Below, piece after piece: positions 23,954 to 34,798 of a stretch of DNA of 38,113 bases. The position numbers and the translations under genes were made by a program. This DNA is from Paludibacter sp. (GTDB lineage: Bacteria > Bacteroidota > Bacteroidia > Bacteroidales > Paludibacteraceae), in assembly GCA_029973975.1 (NCBI GenBank), contig JARKQF010000294.1, positions 1-38,113 on the forward strand. The letters are read 5' to 3'. Numbering within the stretch: the first letter of the stretch is position 1; every line of letters starts with the position of its first letter. Below the pieces are notes generated by a model. That model saw nothing but the letters and a program-made list of their open reading frames with translations, ran no database searches and was not told the origin of the DNA.

Positions 23954-26262
23954 TCAAAAACATTTTCTTCACAACCGGCATTGGCATTGAATGAAGACGG
24001 GACATCAAAATTATCCTGTGCGGAATATCCTAATGAACTATCACCTAATACTTTTTGCATATATAGTGCCCAAATTGGTAGCGCCATACTGGCTCCCTGA
24101 CCCTCGGCAATATTATCAAAGTGAATGGAACGGTCTTCACCACCAACCCAAACGCCGGAAACCAAAGATGGAGTAAAGCCCATAAACCAACCGTCGGAAT
24201 TATTTTGGGTTGTTCCTGTTTTACCACCCATAGGCATAGTTAAGCCATATCTGCCACGAATTCTACCTCCGGTACCTCCGTCAACCACACTTCTCAACAT
24301 ATAAATCATCTTATAAGCCGTTGATTCACTGAATATTTCATGCATCTGAGGTGTAAATGTTGCGATTACATTTCCATTGCCATCTTCAATGCGTGTTACA
24401 TACATGGGTTCAACCCTGATACCTTTGTTTGGAAAAGCCGTGTAAGCATCCACCATTTCAACAATCGAAATATCAGCAGGACCAAGAGCTAAAGAAATAA
24501 CCGGATCCAGATGACTTCTGATACCAAAGGACTGCATTAATTTAACCAATGATTCCGGAGTAAACATATTCATTAGATAGGCTGATATCCAGTTATTTGA
24601 ATTTGCTAATGCCCACCTGAGTGTCACTTCTTCACCAATTCTTGACTTGCTTGAATTACGTGGTGACCAGTCATTGCCATTGGCATCTTTTAAAGTAATG
24701 GGTACATTCATTACTTTATCGCAGGGCCATAGACCTTCTTCCATTGCCAGTGTGTATAAGAATGGCTTGATAGTTGAACCCACCTGGCGTTTTCCTGAAG
24801 TGGCCATGTCATACTGAAAATGAGTAAAGTTTGGTCCGCCTACATAGGCTTTGACCTGACCTGTTTTAGGATCAATAGACATAAAACCGCATCTCAGGAA
24901 ATGTTTGATATAACGGATAGAATCCATGGGTGTCATAACGGTATCAATCATTCCTTTGTATGAAAATACCTGCATTTCAACTTTTGTGTTGAATATCCGG
25001 GAGATTTCATCACTGCTTACTCCTTCATTCTTGAGTCGTCTGTAACGTTCTGAATCGCGCATGGCACGATTAATTGAAGCGTCAATTTCAGTTTGATTAA
25101 CATGTTTGGAGAACGGAGCATAAGTTCTTCCTTTCTTTTCTTTAAAAAATGCCTGTTGAAGTTCAGTGAGATGCTGTTCAACAGCCTCCTCAGCATATTG
25201 CTGCATACGAGAGTCAATGGTTGTAAAAATCCTCAGTCCATCAGTATAGATGTTGTAAGGCATACCATTCGATTTTGTGTTTTTGTTACAGAATCCATAC
25301 AATGGGTTATTTTCCCATTGCCATAAATCTTCGTTGTATTTTTCTTCCTGCCAGCTTGCATAATTACTTCTGACCGGTTTTTTAGCTGTTAGCGTTAATC
25401 TCAGGTATTCCCTGAAATAGGGAGCCAGCCCTTGTTTGTGATCTACCCGTTGAAAATCAAGTATCAGTGGAAGTTGCTGTAAAGAGTCTCTTTCAGCTTT
25501 TGTAATAAAGTCTGCCTTGCGCATTTGATCCAGTACAACATTTCTTCTGTTTTTGGCCCTTTCATTGAACCTTTTCGGATTATACAATGAGGGGTTTTTA
25601 CACATACCGATGAGTGTGGCTGCCTCTTCAATTTTTAATTCAGCAGGTGTAGTATTAAAATATACGTATGATGAGGTTTTAATACCCACAGCATTATACA
25701 GAAAATCAAACTGATTGAGATAAAGTGTAATAATTTCTTCTTTGGTATATATTTTTTCCAGTTGAACTGAAATTACCCATTCAATAGGTTTTTGTAATGC
25801 TCTCTCAATAATATTGTCCGCTTTGGGAGAATACAGTAGTTTCGCTAACTGTTGAGTAATTGTACTGCCACCTCCCGAACTTTTTTGTCTGAAAATCCCC
25901 CTTTTGATGAAAACCCTCCCGAGTGCCCTGCCATCAATACCGGAATGATCATAAAACCTTTCATCTTCAGTCGCTATGAGTGCATTGATAACATGTTTTG
26001 AAATTTGACTGTATTCTGTTTTAATCCTGTTGTCCTTGCTCTCAGAATAGCTCCCAATTAGCTTGAAATCAGAAGAATAAAGTTCTGTTGCATATTTGTT
26101 GATCGGGTTTTGCAGCTGATCAATTTCCGGCAGGTAGCCCAACCATCCAATGCTGATAAAAAAGAAAACAAGTGCCATAACAGTTATTCCTGAACCGAAT
26201 AGTATCCAGAACCACCGGTTAAACACTTTTCTGAAATCTTTATTAGTATTATTCTCAGTCAT
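23947..26262 (-). CDS. Penicillin-binding protein 1A (bifunctional transglycosylase/transpeptidase)
   Basis: The 771-residue class A PBP has a short cytoplasmic N-terminus, one membrane anchor (about 15-45), the GT51 glycosyltransferase domain with the catalytic segment IATEDERFYDHSGIDGRALG and SSGGGSTITQQLAKLL, and a transpeptidase domain with the SxxK motif GSTIKPF near residue 495, the SxN motif in LANSNNWISAY and the KTGTT box near 681. Both reactions build peptidoglycan in the periplasm. Its last 7 bases are shared with the start of the downstream TPR gene, so the two are translationally coupled and may work together. Confidence 0.96.
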   Translation of the reverse strand: MTENNTNKDFRKVFNRWFWILFGSGITVMALVFFFISIGWLGYLPEIDQLQNPINKYATELYSSDFKLIGSYSESKDNRIKTEYSQISKHVINALIATEDERFYDHSGIDGRALGRVFIKRGIFRQKSSGGGSTITQQLAKLLYSPKADNIIERALQKPIEWVISVQLEKIYTKEEIITLYLNQFDFLYNAVGIKTSSYVYFNTTPAELKIEEAATLIGMCKNPSLYNPKRFNERAKNRRNVVLDQMRKADFITKAERDSLQQLPLILDFQRVDHKQGLAPYFREYLRLTLTAKKPVRSNYASWQEEKYNEDLWQWENNPLYGFCNKNTKSNGMPYNIYTDGLRIFTTIDSRMQQYAEEAVEQHLTELQQAFFKEKKGRTYAPFSKHVNQTEIDASINRAMRDSERYRRLKNEGVSSDEISRIFNTKVEMQVFSYKGMIDTVMTPMDSIRYIKHFLRCGFMSIDPKTGQVKAYVGGPNFTHFQYDMATSGKRQVGSTIKPFLYTLAMEEGLWPCDKVMNVPITLKDANGNDWSPRNSSKSRIGEEVTLRWALANSNNWISAYLMNMFTPESLVKLMQSFGIRSHLDPVISLALGPADISIVEMVDAYTAFPNKGIRVEPMYVTRIEDGNGNVIATFTPQMHEIFSESTAYKMIYMLRSVVDGGTGGRIRGRYGLTMPMGGKTGTTQNNSDGWFMGFTPSLVSGVWVGGEDRSIHFDNIAEGQGASMALPIWALYMQKVLGDSSLGYSAQDNFDVPSSFNANAGCEENVFDW

Positions 26263-26281
26263 GTCAAAATGAATTAAGCGA

Positions 26282-26289
26282 CAAATTTA
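26282..26289 (-). promoter_or_regulatory. Possible -7 box for the PBP1A-TPR unit
   Basis: On minus it reads TAAATTTG, 20 bp upstream of the PBP1A start codon. The nearest TTTG on minus lies at 26308-26305, 15 bp away, closer than usual. Confidence 0.35.
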
Positions 26290-26357
26290 CGATTTTTTGT
26301 TTAACAAACAGAGTTTTAATTCATGATGAAAGTTTGATTAACACTGATTAATTAAAA

Positions 26358-27494
26358 TTAGTCTGTTTTCATAAGTTCGATAATAACCTGATTGGCTATA
26401 TGAACCCCTGTGTCTGAAAGAAAAAGTCTGTTGTTATTTAAAATAAGATTACCATATTTAATTTGATTATCTGCATTTTGCAAGCAATAGTCAAATAATT
26501 CTTCTCCAAATCTGTTTTTTAAATCAGCTAAACTTATCCCATCACTTGTTCTCAATGAAACCATGATGAAATCATTATAAAAATCCTGTTCACTGAGGAC
26601 TTCCTTCTCAAATGACGGCTTTAGTATTGATATGCTTTGTATGTATTTTTGTACAGAAGCAATATTCCATTGTCTTGATTTTCCATCGAAAGAATGAGCC
26701 GATGGTCCCAGTCCAAGATAGGGTACAAACTGCCAATAGGCGCTGTTGTGACGAGAGCGGAATCCAGGTTTTGCATAATTAGAAATTTCATAAGATTCAA
26801 AACCTTTTTCAATCATTTTTAATCTCATATAGTTAAACATCTGAAGCGTTACTTCATCTTCTGTTACCTTAACTAAACCCTTGTTTCGTTGCTTCCAAAG
26901 TGCTGTACCTTCTTCATAGGTAAGTCCATAAGCTGATATATGTTCTACATTTAGATTGAATGCTTCTTCCAGTTGCTTTTTCCAATCTTCTATTGTTTGT
27001 CCGGGAAGCGCATATATCAAATCTATGCTGATATTTTGAAATCCATGTTTTCTTGCATTTATTACAGCATTCTTAGCTTGTTGTGCATCGTGTCTTCTGT
27101 TGATTATTTTCAGATGTTTATTGTTAAATGATTGGATTCCAATACTTAATCTATTAAACGGAAGTGAAGACAAGGTTTCTAAATAAGCATCAGTAAGGTC
27201 ATCCGGATTGGCTTCCATTGTCACTTCAGCATCGTTATCCACATTAAAAACATGATGAATTTCGTCGAAAATCCTTCTAAATTGATTAAAATTCAACACA
27301 CTGGGAGTTCCGCCACCAAAATATACAGTACCGATATTATCACCATTCAGGTAGGATTTTCGAAGCTGTATTTCCTGAATCAGGGTATCTGTAAATGTGT
27401 CGACCTGATTATCAGCACTTCCGATTTCTTTGTAGAAATCACAATAAGTACAACGTTGTTTACAGAAAGGAATATGGATATAAATGCCAGCCAA
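26358..27494 (-). CDS. hemW: HemW-like radical SAM heme chaperone
   Basis: The 378-residue protein begins MAGIYIHIPFCKQRCTYCDF, with the radical SAM CxxxCxxC cysteines at 11, 15 and 18, followed by the GTVYFGGGTPSVL and VTMEANPDDL segments and the SIGIQSFNNKHLK and ISIDLIYALPGQT segments typical of HemW. It was formerly annotated as oxygen-independent coproporphyrinogen III oxidase, but HemW lacks the first SAM-binding extras of HemN and is thought to insert heme into respiratory enzymes. The C-terminal winged-helix-like HemN_C part (LRTSDGISLADLKNRFG) is present. No terminator is obvious between it and PBP1A. Confidence 0.92.
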   Translation of the reverse strand: MAGIYIHIPFCKQRCTYCDFYKEIGSADNQVDTFTDTLIQEIQLRKSYLNGDNIGTVYFGGGTPSVLNFNQFRRIFDEIHHVFNVDNDAEVTMEANPDDLTDAYLETLSSLPFNRLSIGIQSFNNKHLKIINRRHDAQQAKNAVINARKHGFQNISIDLIYALPGQTIEDWKKQLEEAFNLNVEHISAYGLTYEEGTALWKQRNKGLVKVTEDEVTLQMFNYMRLKMIEKGFESYEISNYAKPGFRSRHNSAYWQFVPYLGLGPSAHSFDGKSRQWNIASVQKYIQSISILKPSFEKEVLSEQDFYNDFIMVSLRTSDGISLADLKNRFGEELFDYCLQNADNQIKYGNLILNNNRLFLSDTGVHIANQVIIELMKTD

Positions 27495-27527
27495 TTGTTT
27501 TTTATTTTATGAATTATGCTTTAGTTC

Positions 27528-27568
27528 AAAAAAGAAAACCACTTTCAACGACAAAAGTTGAAAGTGGT
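27528..27568 (-). terminator. Rho-independent terminator after fabD
   Basis: A perfect 12-bp stem (27538-27549 with 27557-27568, ACCACTTTCAAC) with a 7-base loop; on minus it is followed by TTTTCTTTTTT. It lies about 45 bp past the fabD stop codon and separates fabD from hemW. Confidence 0.9.
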
Positions 27569-27613
27569 CATAAAAATAGTGCAAATTAACATGATAACAT
27601 GCAATTTGTATAA

Positions 27614-28486
27614 TTATCCTACAATAACCTCAGGATTTACTTTTTTCACAAGGCCTTTTAGCACATCACCAGGACCTAATTCATAAAACTCAGTAGCACC
27701 ATCAGTAATCATATTTTTCACTGTTTGTGTCCATCTTACCGGTGCTGTCAATTGCGCAATTAAATTTTGTTTAATTGATTCCGGATTTGTTTGTGGATAT
27801 GCATTAACATTTTGATATACAGGACAAACTGGTGCTGAGATAATCGTTTCATTGATTGCTGCCTGTAGTTCTTCACCGGCAGGTTTCATCAAAGGAGAAT
27901 GGAAAGCGCCGCCAACCGGTAGTTTTAGCGCCCGTTTAGCGCCTTTAGCTTTAAGAGCTTCACAAGCCAGATCAACACCTGCAACCGACCCTGAAATAAC
28001 CAGTTGTCCCGGACAATTGTAATTTGCCGGAACCACTACTTCGTTTGTAATAGAATCGCATACCTCTTCAACGATTTCATCACTTAATCCAAGCACGGCA
28101 GCCATTGTAGATTCTTCCATTTCACAAGCTTTTTGCATAGCCATAGCACGCTTTGAGACCAATACCAATCCATCTTCGAATGATAATGCCTTTGCAGCTA
28201 CAAGCGCAGAAAACTCACCTAAAGAGTGACCTGCAACCATATCTGGTTTAAAGGCATCACCCATTACAAGAGCAGAAATAACCGAATGCAGGAAAATTGC
28301 CGGCTGAGTTACTTTTGTTTGTTTCAGATCTTCGGGGGTTCCTTCGAACATCAGATCTGTAATGCGGAAACCAAGAATTTTATTTGCTTTTTCAAAATAT
28401 TCACGGGCCAAATCAGATTGATCGTACAAATCTTTACCCATTCCTACAAATTGTGCTCCCTGACCGGGAAAAACATAAGCTTTCAT
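27614..28486 (-). CDS. fabD: Malonyl-CoA:ACP transacylase
   Basis: The 290-residue acyltransferase moves malonyl from CoA to acyl carrier protein for fatty acid synthesis in the cytoplasm. It shows FPGQGAQFVGMG at the N-terminus, the nucleophile Ser88 in VAGHSLGEFSALV, the malonyl-specific Arg113 in VSKRAMAMQ, and the catalytic His196 in GGAFHSPLM; Gln11 contributes to the oxyanion hole. Length is normal. It stands alone rather than in a fab cluster, with its own promoter-like box after the tRNA-Pro terminator and a strong terminator behind it. Confidence 0.96.
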   Translation of the reverse strand: MKAYVFPGQGAQFVGMGKDLYDQSDLAREYFEKANKILGFRITDLMFEGTPEDLKQTKVTQPAIFLHSVISALVMGDAFKPDMVAGHSLGEFSALVAAKALSFEDGLVLVSKRAMAMQKACEMEESTMAAVLGLSDEIVEEVCDSITNEVVVPANYNCPGQLVISGSVAGVDLACEALKAKGAKRALKLPVGGAFHSPLMKPAGEELQAAINETIISAPVCPVYQNVNAYPQTNPESIKQNLIAQLTAPVRWTQTVKNMITDGATEFYELGPGDVLKGLVKKVNPEVIVG

Positions 28487-28523
28487 TTATACTTAAAATT
28501 TTAGTTCTATTAATTTTGAGTTG

Positions 28524-28552
28524 CAAAGATAATACATTAAAAGGAAAACAAA
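28524..28552 (-). promoter_or_regulatory. fabD promoter overlapping the tRNA-Pro terminator tail
   Basis: On minus the -7 box TATCTTTG spans 28531-28524 and a TTTG lies at 28552-28549 (17-bp spacer). The TTTG is part of the T-run that follows the tRNA terminator hairpin. Confidence 0.6.
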
Positions 28553-28582
28553 AAAGCCACCTGTATATAATACAAGCGGCTT
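28543..28582 (-). terminator. Rho-independent terminator after tRNA-Pro
   Basis: A 12-bp stem (28571-28582 with 28554-28565, two G-T pairs) with the 5-base loop TTATA; on minus it is followed by a TTTTTTGTTTT run. It starts 3 bases past the tRNA 3' end. Confidence 0.85.
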
Positions 28583-28585
28583 CTG

Positions 28586-28660
28586 TCGGGGTAGCGGGAT
28601 TCGAACCCACGACCCCCTGCTCCCAAAGCAGGTGCGCTAACCGGACTGCGCTACACCCCG
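28586..28660 (-). tRNA. tRNA-Pro (anticodon TGG)
   Basis: Read on minus, the 7-bp acceptor stem CGGGGTG pairs with TACCCCG before discriminator A; the D arm follows (GCGCAGTCCGGTTAGCGC), then the anticodon arm CCTGC-TTTGGGA-GCAGG with anticodon TGG (U34), and the T arm with GTTCGAATC. CCA is not encoded. The cloverleaf is complete and has its own consensus promoter upstream and terminator downstream. Confidence 0.97.
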
Positions 28661-28681
28661 AAATGTTGTTCAAAACGGCTG

Positions 28682-28712
28682 CAAAGATACTGTTATTTTT
28701 TTATCTGACAAA
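28682..28712 (-). promoter_or_regulatory. Promoter of tRNA-Pro
   Basis: On minus TTTG (28712-28709), a 19-bp spacer and TATCTTTG (28689-28682) match the Bacteroidota consensus exactly; transcription would start about 10-15 bp before the mature tRNA 5' end. Confidence 0.8.
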
Positions 28713-28754
28713 TTAAAAACTTAATTAATTCCGATATCAATTCAATTTTTATTA

Positions 28755-28762
28755 TACTTTTG
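28755..28762 (+). promoter_or_regulatory. -7 promoter box of rsmG
   Basis: TACTTTTG on plus, 29 bp before the rsmG start codon; -33 is not clear. It is divergent from the tRNA-Pro promoter, about 43 bp away. Confidence 0.55.
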
Positions 28763-28791
28763 CACTCTCATTATGTTTTAAATGTTGTAAT

Positions 28792-29421
28792 ATGGACGTG
28801 ATTACTAAATACTTTACAGGTTTATCTGATGTACAAGTACATCAGTTTAAATCATTATATGATCTTTACACCGATTGGAATGCCAAAATCAATGTGATTT
28901 CACGAAAAGACATTGAAAATCTGTATCTTCATCATGTGTTGCATTCACTGGCTATTGCTCAGGTTATGAGTTTTAAACCGGATACAAAGATTTTGGATGT
29001 AGGTACCGGAGGTGGTTTCCCCGGAATTCCACTGGCCATTCTTTTTCCTGCATGTGAGTTTACGTTGATTGATTCAATTGGAAAGAAAATAAGGGTAGGG
29101 CAGGAGGTAACAAATGCTATTGGTCTGAAAAATATTACTTTAAAACATCTGAGAGTACAGGAGGAAAAAAATAAATTTGATTTTGTTGTGAGCCGTGCCG
29201 TAATGCCGTTGGATGATTTGGTTAAACTGGTTAGAAAAAACATTATTAAAGAACAAAAAAATGGATTGCCTAACGGACTTATTTGTCTGAAAGGAGGGGA
29301 GTTACAACATGAAATTTTACCTTACAGAAATATCGCAAGTGTCTATGAAATAAGTGATTATTTCAACGAGGACTATTTTAAGACCAAGAAAGTAGTGTAT
29401 GTTCCTATACAAGGAAAATAA
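28792..29421 (+). CDS. rsmG: 16S rRNA (guanine-N7)-methyltransferase
   Basis: The 209-residue enzyme methylates a guanine in the 530 loop of 16S rRNA using SAM. The N-terminal segment DWNAKINVISRKDIENLYLHH leads into the SAM-binding motif LDVGTGGGFPGIPLAI (68-83), then TLIDSIGKKI and the FVVSRAVMPLDDL segment. Length and motifs are those of RsmG/GidB. It begins a plus-strand block divergent from the tRNA-Pro gene and is 60 bp ahead of aspS, which has its own promoter box. Confidence 0.96.
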   Translation: MDVITKYFTGLSDVQVHQFKSLYDLYTDWNAKINVISRKDIENLYLHHVLHSLAIAQVMSFKPDTKILDVGTGGGFPGIPLAILFPACEFTLIDSIGKKIRVGQEVTNAIGLKNITLKHLRVQEEKNKFDFVVSRAVMPLDDLVKLVRKNIIKEQKNGLPNGLICLKGGELQHEILPYRNIASVYEISDYFNEDYFKTKKVVYVPIQGK

Positions 29422-29448
29422 TATTGATTTCAAATCATAAAAAATTAC

Positions 29449-29456
29449 TACTTTTG
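29449..29456 (+). promoter_or_regulatory. -7 promoter box of aspS
   Basis: TACTTTTG on plus, 25 bp before the aspS start codon; the upstream -33 is imperfect. Confidence 0.5.
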
Positions 29457-29481
29457 TGTCAATTTTTCAATTATAATTTGC

Positions 29482-31233
29482 ATGTACAGAACTAAAAATT
29501 GTGGTGAACTCCGCATTCAGAACTCCGGAGAAAAAGTAACACTGGCGGGATGGGTACAAAAAACCCGAAAAATGGGTGGTATGACTTTCGTTGACATACG
29601 AGACCGCTACGGAGTAACCCAACTTGTATTCAATCAAGAGATTAATGCTGAACTTAACGAAAAAGCAAATAAGCTTGGTCGTGAATTTGTTATTCAGGTT
29701 ACCGGCGTTGTTTCCGAACGTAGCAGTAAAAATACTCATATTAATACCGGAGATGTTGAAATTCTTGTAGATAAGCTGGTTATCTTAAACGAAGCCATTA
29801 CACCTCCCTTTACCATCGAAGAAAACACCGACGGAGGGGATGATATCCGTATGAAATACCGGTATCTGGATTTGAGGAGAAGTAATGTCAGACAAAACCT
29901 GATCCTGCGTCACAAAATGACATTCGAAATCCGAAGGTATCTGGATGAGCAAAACTTTCTCGAGGTAGAAACTCCGATATTGATTGGCTCTACACCTGAA
30001 GGAGCCAGAGATTTTGTTGTTCCGTCCAGAATGAATCCGGGACAGTTTTACGCTTTGCCACAGTCTCCTCAATTATTCAAACAACTACTGATGGTTTCCG
30101 GTTTCGATCGGTACTTCCAGATTGCAAAATGCTTCAGAGATGAAGATTTAAGAGCTGACAGACAACCGGAATTTACTCAAATCGACTGTGAGATGTCGTT
30201 TGTAGAACAGGAAGATGTGTTGAATATCTTTGAAGGATTGACTAAACACCTTTTTAAAACGATTAAGAATATTGACATCCAGGGCGATTTTCCAAGAATG
30301 ACTTATGCGGATGCGATAAAGTATTATGGTTCTGATAAGCCGGATATTCGCTTTGACATGCAGTTTGTTGAATTAAAAGAAGCAGTTTCAGGTAAAGACT
30401 TTGTTGTATTTGACAATGCTGCTTATGTGGGAGGTATCTGTGCAAAAGGATGTGCTTCCTATACGCGTAAACAGCTTGATGAGCTGACGGATTTTGTAAA
30501 ACGTCCTCAGATTGGAGCAAAAGGATTGGTATATATACGTTATGATGTTGATGGTTCTTTGAAATCTTCTATTGATAAGTTTTATACGACTGATGATTTA
30601 AAATCAATAGCAACTCTCTTTAATGCAGAACCGGGTGATTTGATCCTGATATTGGCGGGAGAAAAATCTAAAACACAAAAAGCACTTAGCGAATTACGTC
30701 TTGAGATGGGATCCAGATTGGGACTTCGCGATAAAAATGTATATAAACCTATGTGGGTGATTGATTTCCCATTGTTTGAATGGGATGAGGAAACAAAACG
30801 CTATTATGCTATGCATCATCCATTTACATCTCCGAAGCCAGAAGACATTGCGTTGCTGGATACAGATCCCGGTCAGGTTCGTGCCAATGCTTACGATATG
30901 GTTGTAAATGGAGTAGAGTTGGGTGGGGGATCGATACGTATCCATGACAGCAAGCTGCAAAACCGTATGTTCGAATTACTTGGTTTTACACCGGAAAAAG
31001 CTGAAGCACAATTTGGTTTCCTGATGAATGCATTCAAATATGGAGCGCCACCACATGGTGGATTGGCTTTTGGGCTGGATCGTTTTGTATCGTTATTTGC
31101 CGGATTGGATTCAATTCGTGATTGTATTGCATTCCCGAAAAATAATGCTGGTCGCGACGTGATGATTGATGCACCATCAGTAATTGATCAGTCACAACTA
31201 GATGAATTAAACCTTGCAATTATCATTAAATAA
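29482..31233 (+). CDS. aspS: Aspartate--tRNA ligase
   Basis: The 583-residue class II synthetase has an N-terminal OB-fold anticodon-binding domain ([21 protein letters not shown]), motif 1 ([20 protein letters not shown]), motif 2 in [20 protein letters not shown], the bacterial GAD insertion domain (about 285-410) and motif 3 in [15 protein letters not shown]. It charges tRNA-Asp in the cytoplasm. Whether it also charges tRNA-Asn cannot be decided from the sequence alone. A hairpin terminator follows. Confidence 0.97.
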   Translation: MYRTKNCGELRIQNSGEKVTLAGWVQKTRKMGGMTFVDIRDRYGVTQLVFNQEINAELNEKANKLGREFVIQVTGVVSERSSKNTHINTGDVEILVDKLVILNEAITPPFTIEENTDGGDDIRMKYRYLDLRRSNVRQNLILRHKMTFEIRRYLDEQNFLEVETPILIGSTPEGARDFVVPSRMNPGQFYALPQSPQLFKQLLMVSGFDRYFQIAKCFRDEDLRADRQPEFTQIDCEMSFVEQEDVLNIFEGLTKHLFKTIKNIDIQGDFPRMTYADAIKYYGSDKPDIRFDMQFVELKEAVSGKDFVVFDNAAYVGGICAKGCASYTRKQLDELTDFVKRPQIGAKGLVYIRYDVDGSLKSSIDKFYTTDDLKSIATLFNAEPGDLILILAGEKSKTQKALSELRLEMGSRLGLRDKNVYKPMWVIDFPLFEWDEETKRYYAMHHPFTSPKPEDIALLDTDPGQVRANAYDMVVNGVELGGGSIRIHDSKLQNRMFELLGFTPEKAEAQFGFLMNAFKYGAPPHGGLAFGLDRFVSLFAGLDSIRDCIAFPKNNAGRDVMIDAPSVIDQSQLDELNLAIIIK

Positions 31234-31245
31234 TTTTTATATACG

Positions 31246-31283
31246 AATGGGGAATATGAAACTTTATATTCCTCATTTGTTTA
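31246..31283 (+). terminator. Hairpin terminator after aspS
   Basis: A 12-bp stem (31246-31257 with 31266-31277, one G-T pair, core GGGGAATAT / ATATTCCTC) with an 8-base loop, followed by a moderate T-rich stretch. It starts 12 bp after the aspS stop codon. Confidence 0.65.
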
Positions 31284-31383
31284 TAAGTTTTATTTTACAT
31301 AATATAAATTATAGGAAATAAATTAATATATTTTAAAACTGATAATTCTCTGTAATTTATCAATTATCTTTATATTGATTCTC

Positions 31384-31414
31384 ATTGAGAAACACAGAAA
31401 AAATTGTATCTTTG
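31384..31414 (+). promoter_or_regulatory. Promoter of the secA-lgt-menG unit
   Basis: ATTG (31384-31387), a 19-bp spacer and TATCTTTG (31407-31414) form a near-consensus Bacteroidota promoter, 45 bp before the secA start codon. The gap between aspS and secA otherwise shows only the aspS terminator and AT-rich sequence. Confidence 0.7.
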
Positions 31415-31459
31415 TCAATCTTAAAAAATTGTTTTTGAAATAACACACATTATACTACA

Positions 31460-34400
31460 ATGGGATTTAATGATATTCTGAAAAAGATTTTTGGTAATAA
31501 GGCTCAGCGTGATTTAAAAGAAATCGAACCTTATGTAATCAAAACAAAAAATGCGTATGAATCAGTTATTAAATTGTCAGACGATGAATTGAGAGATTTA
31601 TCCAATAATTTAAAACAACGAATTAAAGATTATGTTGCTGAGGAAGTTAACAGAATTCAGGAGCTTAAAAATTCAGTAGAATCGACAGAGATAGATCTGC
31701 GGGAAAAAATCTACACGGAAATTGATAAGCTTGAAAAAGAAATCATTTCTAAAAATGAAAAAATCCTGGAAGAAATTTTACCGGAAGCTTTTGCAGTTGT
31801 AAAAGATACAGCCCGAAGATTGACTGAAAATCAGGAAATTATTGTTACAGCTACGCAATTTGACCGTGAATTAGCTGTAAAGTATGATTTCGTATCCATT
31901 CAGGGCGACAAGGCCATTTATAAAAATGAATGGATGGCCGGCGGTAATATGATTAAATGGGATATGGTTCACTATGATGTTCAATTATTTGGTGGAACCG
32001 TACTTCATAAGGGAAAAATTGCCGAAATGGCTACTGGTGAGGGAAAAACACTGGTCGCTACCCTACCCGTTTTTCTGAATGCGCTGACTGGCCGTGGCGT
32101 ACATGTGGTTACAGTGAATGATTACCTGTCGAAACGTGACTCAGAATGGATGGGGCCTCTCTATATGTTCCATGGTTTGTCAGTGGATTGTATCGACAGG
32201 CATCGACCTAACTCTGAAGAACGTCGTAAAGCCTATCTTGCCGACATTACTTTTGGAACAAATAACGAATTTGGCTTTGATTATCTGCGTGATAACATGG
32301 CTACCAATCCTGAAGACCTGGTTCAGCGGAAGCACAATTATGCTATTGTCGATGAAGTTGACTCAGTTTTGATTGATGATGCCCGTACGCCTTTGATTAT
32401 TTCCGGTCCGGTTCCCCGTGGTGATGACCAGCTTTTTGAAGATCTACGACCTAAGGTTGAAAAATTGGTTTCCGCTCAGAAAGCGTTGGCTACCAAATAT
32501 TTGTCAGAGGCAAAAGAACTGATGAAATCTGATGATGAGAAAAAACGGGAAGAAGGTGCGTTAGCTTTATTCCGTTCATATAAAGGTATGCCTAAGAATA
32601 AACCACTCATCAAATTTCTCAGCGAACAAGGTATTAAAGCTCAACTGCTTAAAACAGAAGAGTTTTATATGGAGCAGAACAATAAAAACATGCACATTGC
32701 AACTGATCCGCTTTATTTTGTAATTGATGAAAAAAATAAAGGCATCAACCTGACAGATAAAGGTATTGATCTTATAACCGGTAACACCGAAGATCCAAAG
32801 TTTTTTGTTTTACCTGACGTAGGGAGTGAAATTGCTGATTTAGAAAAAGATAAATCTTTATCTCCTGCTGAAAAACAAAGTCGAAAAGACGAAATAAACC
32901 AAAATTATGCGATTAAGTCAGAACGTGTTCATACAATAAATCAATTATTGAAAGCATATACTTTGTTTGAAAAAGACATAGAATATGTTGTGCTTGATAA
33001 TAAAGTAAAGATTGTAGATGAGCAGACGGGTCGTATCATGGAAGGAAGACGATATTCGGATGGGTTGCATCAGGCCATTGAAGCCAAGGAGAATGTTACG
33101 GTCGAAGCTGCTACACAGACATTTGCTACCATTACATTGCAAAATTATTTCAGAATGTACAGCAAGTTGGCCGGTATGACGGGTACTGCTGAAACAGAGG
33201 CGGGTGAGTTATGGGATATCTACAAACTTGATGTGGTTGTAATTCCAACAAACCGGCCAATTTCACGTAATGATATGCAGGATCGTGTATATAGGACCAA
33301 ACGTGAAAAATATACTGCTGTTATTGAAGAAATAGATGCGCTTGTTAATGCGGGCCGTCCGGTTTTGGTTGGTACTACCTCTGTGGAAATTTCGGAGTTA
33401 CTCAGCAGGATGTTGACTGTAAGGAAGATTAAACACAATGTCTTAAACGCTAAACTTCACCAGCGTGAAGCCGATATTGTTGCCGAAGCCGGTCGCAAAG
33501 GTACTGTGACTATTGCAACCAACATGGCAGGTCGTGGTACCGACATCAAACTTACTTCTGAAGTAAAAGCTGCCGGAGGTTTGGCCATTATTGGTACAGA
33601 ACGCCATGAAAGCCGTCGGGTTGACAGACAGTTAAGAGGTCGTGCCGGTCGTCAGGGAGACCCGGGCTCTTCTGTTTTCTTTGTGTCGCTGGAAGATGAC
33701 TTGATGCGTTTATTCGGTTCGGAACGAATTGCGTCTATTATGGACCGATTGGGCTTCAAGGAAGGAGAAATGATTGAACATCAGATGATTTCAAATTCAA
33801 TTGAACGTGCTCAGAAAAAAGTTGAAGAAAACAACTTTGGTATTCGTAAACGATTGCTGGAATACGACGACGTAATGAATTCGCAACGTGAGGTCGTATA
33901 TTCAAAACGCCGTCATGCGTTGATGGGTGAACGAATTGGTGTTGATATTACTAACATGATTTATGACCTGGCAGAAAACATTGTTGAAAATGCTAAAAAT
34001 GCACAGGATTATGAATACTTTGAAGAAGAGCTATTGAAAGTTTTTGCTGTTGATGCACCCGTTACTGAAGAACAATTCTTGTCAGGAAAATCCAATAATG
34101 ATTTGTCAGAAAGAGTTGCTGAAGAAGTATTGGCTTCATTTAAAAGAAAAATGGATAAATTAGCATCAGTTGCCTATCCGGTTATCAAACAAGTCTATGA
34201 AAAACAAGGAAAGCAATACGAAAACATCCTTGTGCCGGTTACTGATGGAAAACGTGTTTTCAACATCTCCACACATCTTGAGACTGCATATAATACTGAA
34301 GCCAAAGAGATTGTCAGGTCATTTGAGAAACAGATACTTTTATATGTTATTGATGATGAATGGAAAGAACACCTTCGTCAGTTGGATGAATTGCGTAATT

Positions 34401-34765
34401 CTGTACAGAATGCATCTTACGAACAAAAAGATCCTTTATTAATCTATAAACTGGAATCATTCGGACTTTTCAAAGAAATGATTGATTCTATGAACCGGAA
34501 GATTATCTCCATTTTAATGCGTGGTCAGATTCCAATGAGAGAACCGGAACAAGTTAAAGAAGCACGTCCGGTTCAACGTATGGATATGAGTCGCTATCGT
34601 ACTCAAAAAGATGAAGTAAGTTCGCGTTCAGCACAAGATCCAACCAAACAGGACACACGTGAGAATCAACGTGTTGAACCTGTACATGTTGAGAAAAAAC
34701 CGGGAAGAAATGAACTTTGTTACTGTGGTAGTGGCAAAAAATACAAACATTGTCACGGTAAATAA
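31460..34765 (+). CDS. secA: Protein translocase ATPase SecA
   Basis: The 1101-residue motor pushes preproteins through SecYEG. The Walker A motif [11 protein letters not shown] is at 190-200 and DEVD in [19 protein letters not shown] near 300; helicase motifs in NBD2 include [35 protein letters not shown] and the helical scaffold/wing [16 protein letters not shown]. The C-terminus has the SecB-linked zinc motif [15 protein letters not shown] after a low-complexity linker. The protein is about 200 residues longer than E. coli SecA, with extra sequence at about 65-110 and 325-470, as is usual in Bacteroidota. It heads the secA-lgt-menG unit. Confidence 0.97.
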   Translation: MGFNDILKKIFGNKAQRDLKEIEPYVIKTKNAYESVIKLSDDELRDLSNNLKQRIKDYVAEEVNRIQELKNSVESTEIDLREKIYTEIDKLEKEIISKNEKILEEILPEAFAVVKDTARRLTENQEIIVTATQFDRELAVKYDFVSIQGDKAIYKNEWMAGGNMIKWDMVHYDVQLFGGTVLHKGKIAEMATGEGKTLVATLPVFLNALTGRGVHVVTVNDYLSKRDSEWMGPLYMFHGLSVDCIDRHRPNSEERRKAYLADITFGTNNEFGFDYLRDNMATNPEDLVQRKHNYAIVDEVDSVLIDDARTPLIISGPVPRGDDQLFEDLRPKVEKLVSAQKALATKYLSEAKELMKSDDEKKREEGALALFRSYKGMPKNKPLIKFLSEQGIKAQLLKTEEFYMEQNNKNMHIATDPLYFVIDEKNKGINLTDKGIDLITGNTEDPKFFVLPDVGSEIADLEKDKSLSPAEKQSRKDEINQNYAIKSERVHTINQLLKAYTLFEKDIEYVVLDNKVKIVDEQTGRIMEGRRYSDGLHQAIEAKENVTVEAATQTFATITLQNYFRMYSKLAGMTGTAETEAGELWDIYKLDVVVIPTNRPISRNDMQDRVYRTKREKYTAVIEEIDALVNAGRPVLVGTTSVEISELLSRMLTVRKIKHNVLNAKLHQREADIVAEAGRKGTVTIATNMAGRGTDIKLTSEVKAAGGLAIIGTERHESRRVDRQLRGRAGRQGDPGSSVFFVSLEDDLMRLFGSERIASIMDRLGFKEGEMIEHQMISNSIERAQKKVEENNFGIRKRLLEYDDVMNSQREVVYSKRRHALMGERIGVDITNMIYDLAENIVENAKNAQDYEYFEEELLKVFAVDAPVTEEQFLSGKSNNDLSERVAEEVLASFKRKMDKLASVAYPVIKQVYEKQGKQYENILVPVTDGKRVFNISTHLETAYNTEAKEIVRSFEKQILLYVIDDEWKEHLRQLDELRNSVQNASYEQKDPLLIYKLESFGLFKEMIDSMNRKIISILMRGQIPMREPEQVKEARPVQRMDMSRYRTQKDEVSSRSAQDPTKQDTRENQRVEPVHVEKKPGRNELCYCGSGKKYKHCHGK

Positions 34766-34798
34766 AAGTTATCGGTATAAATTTAAATCTGAGAAATT

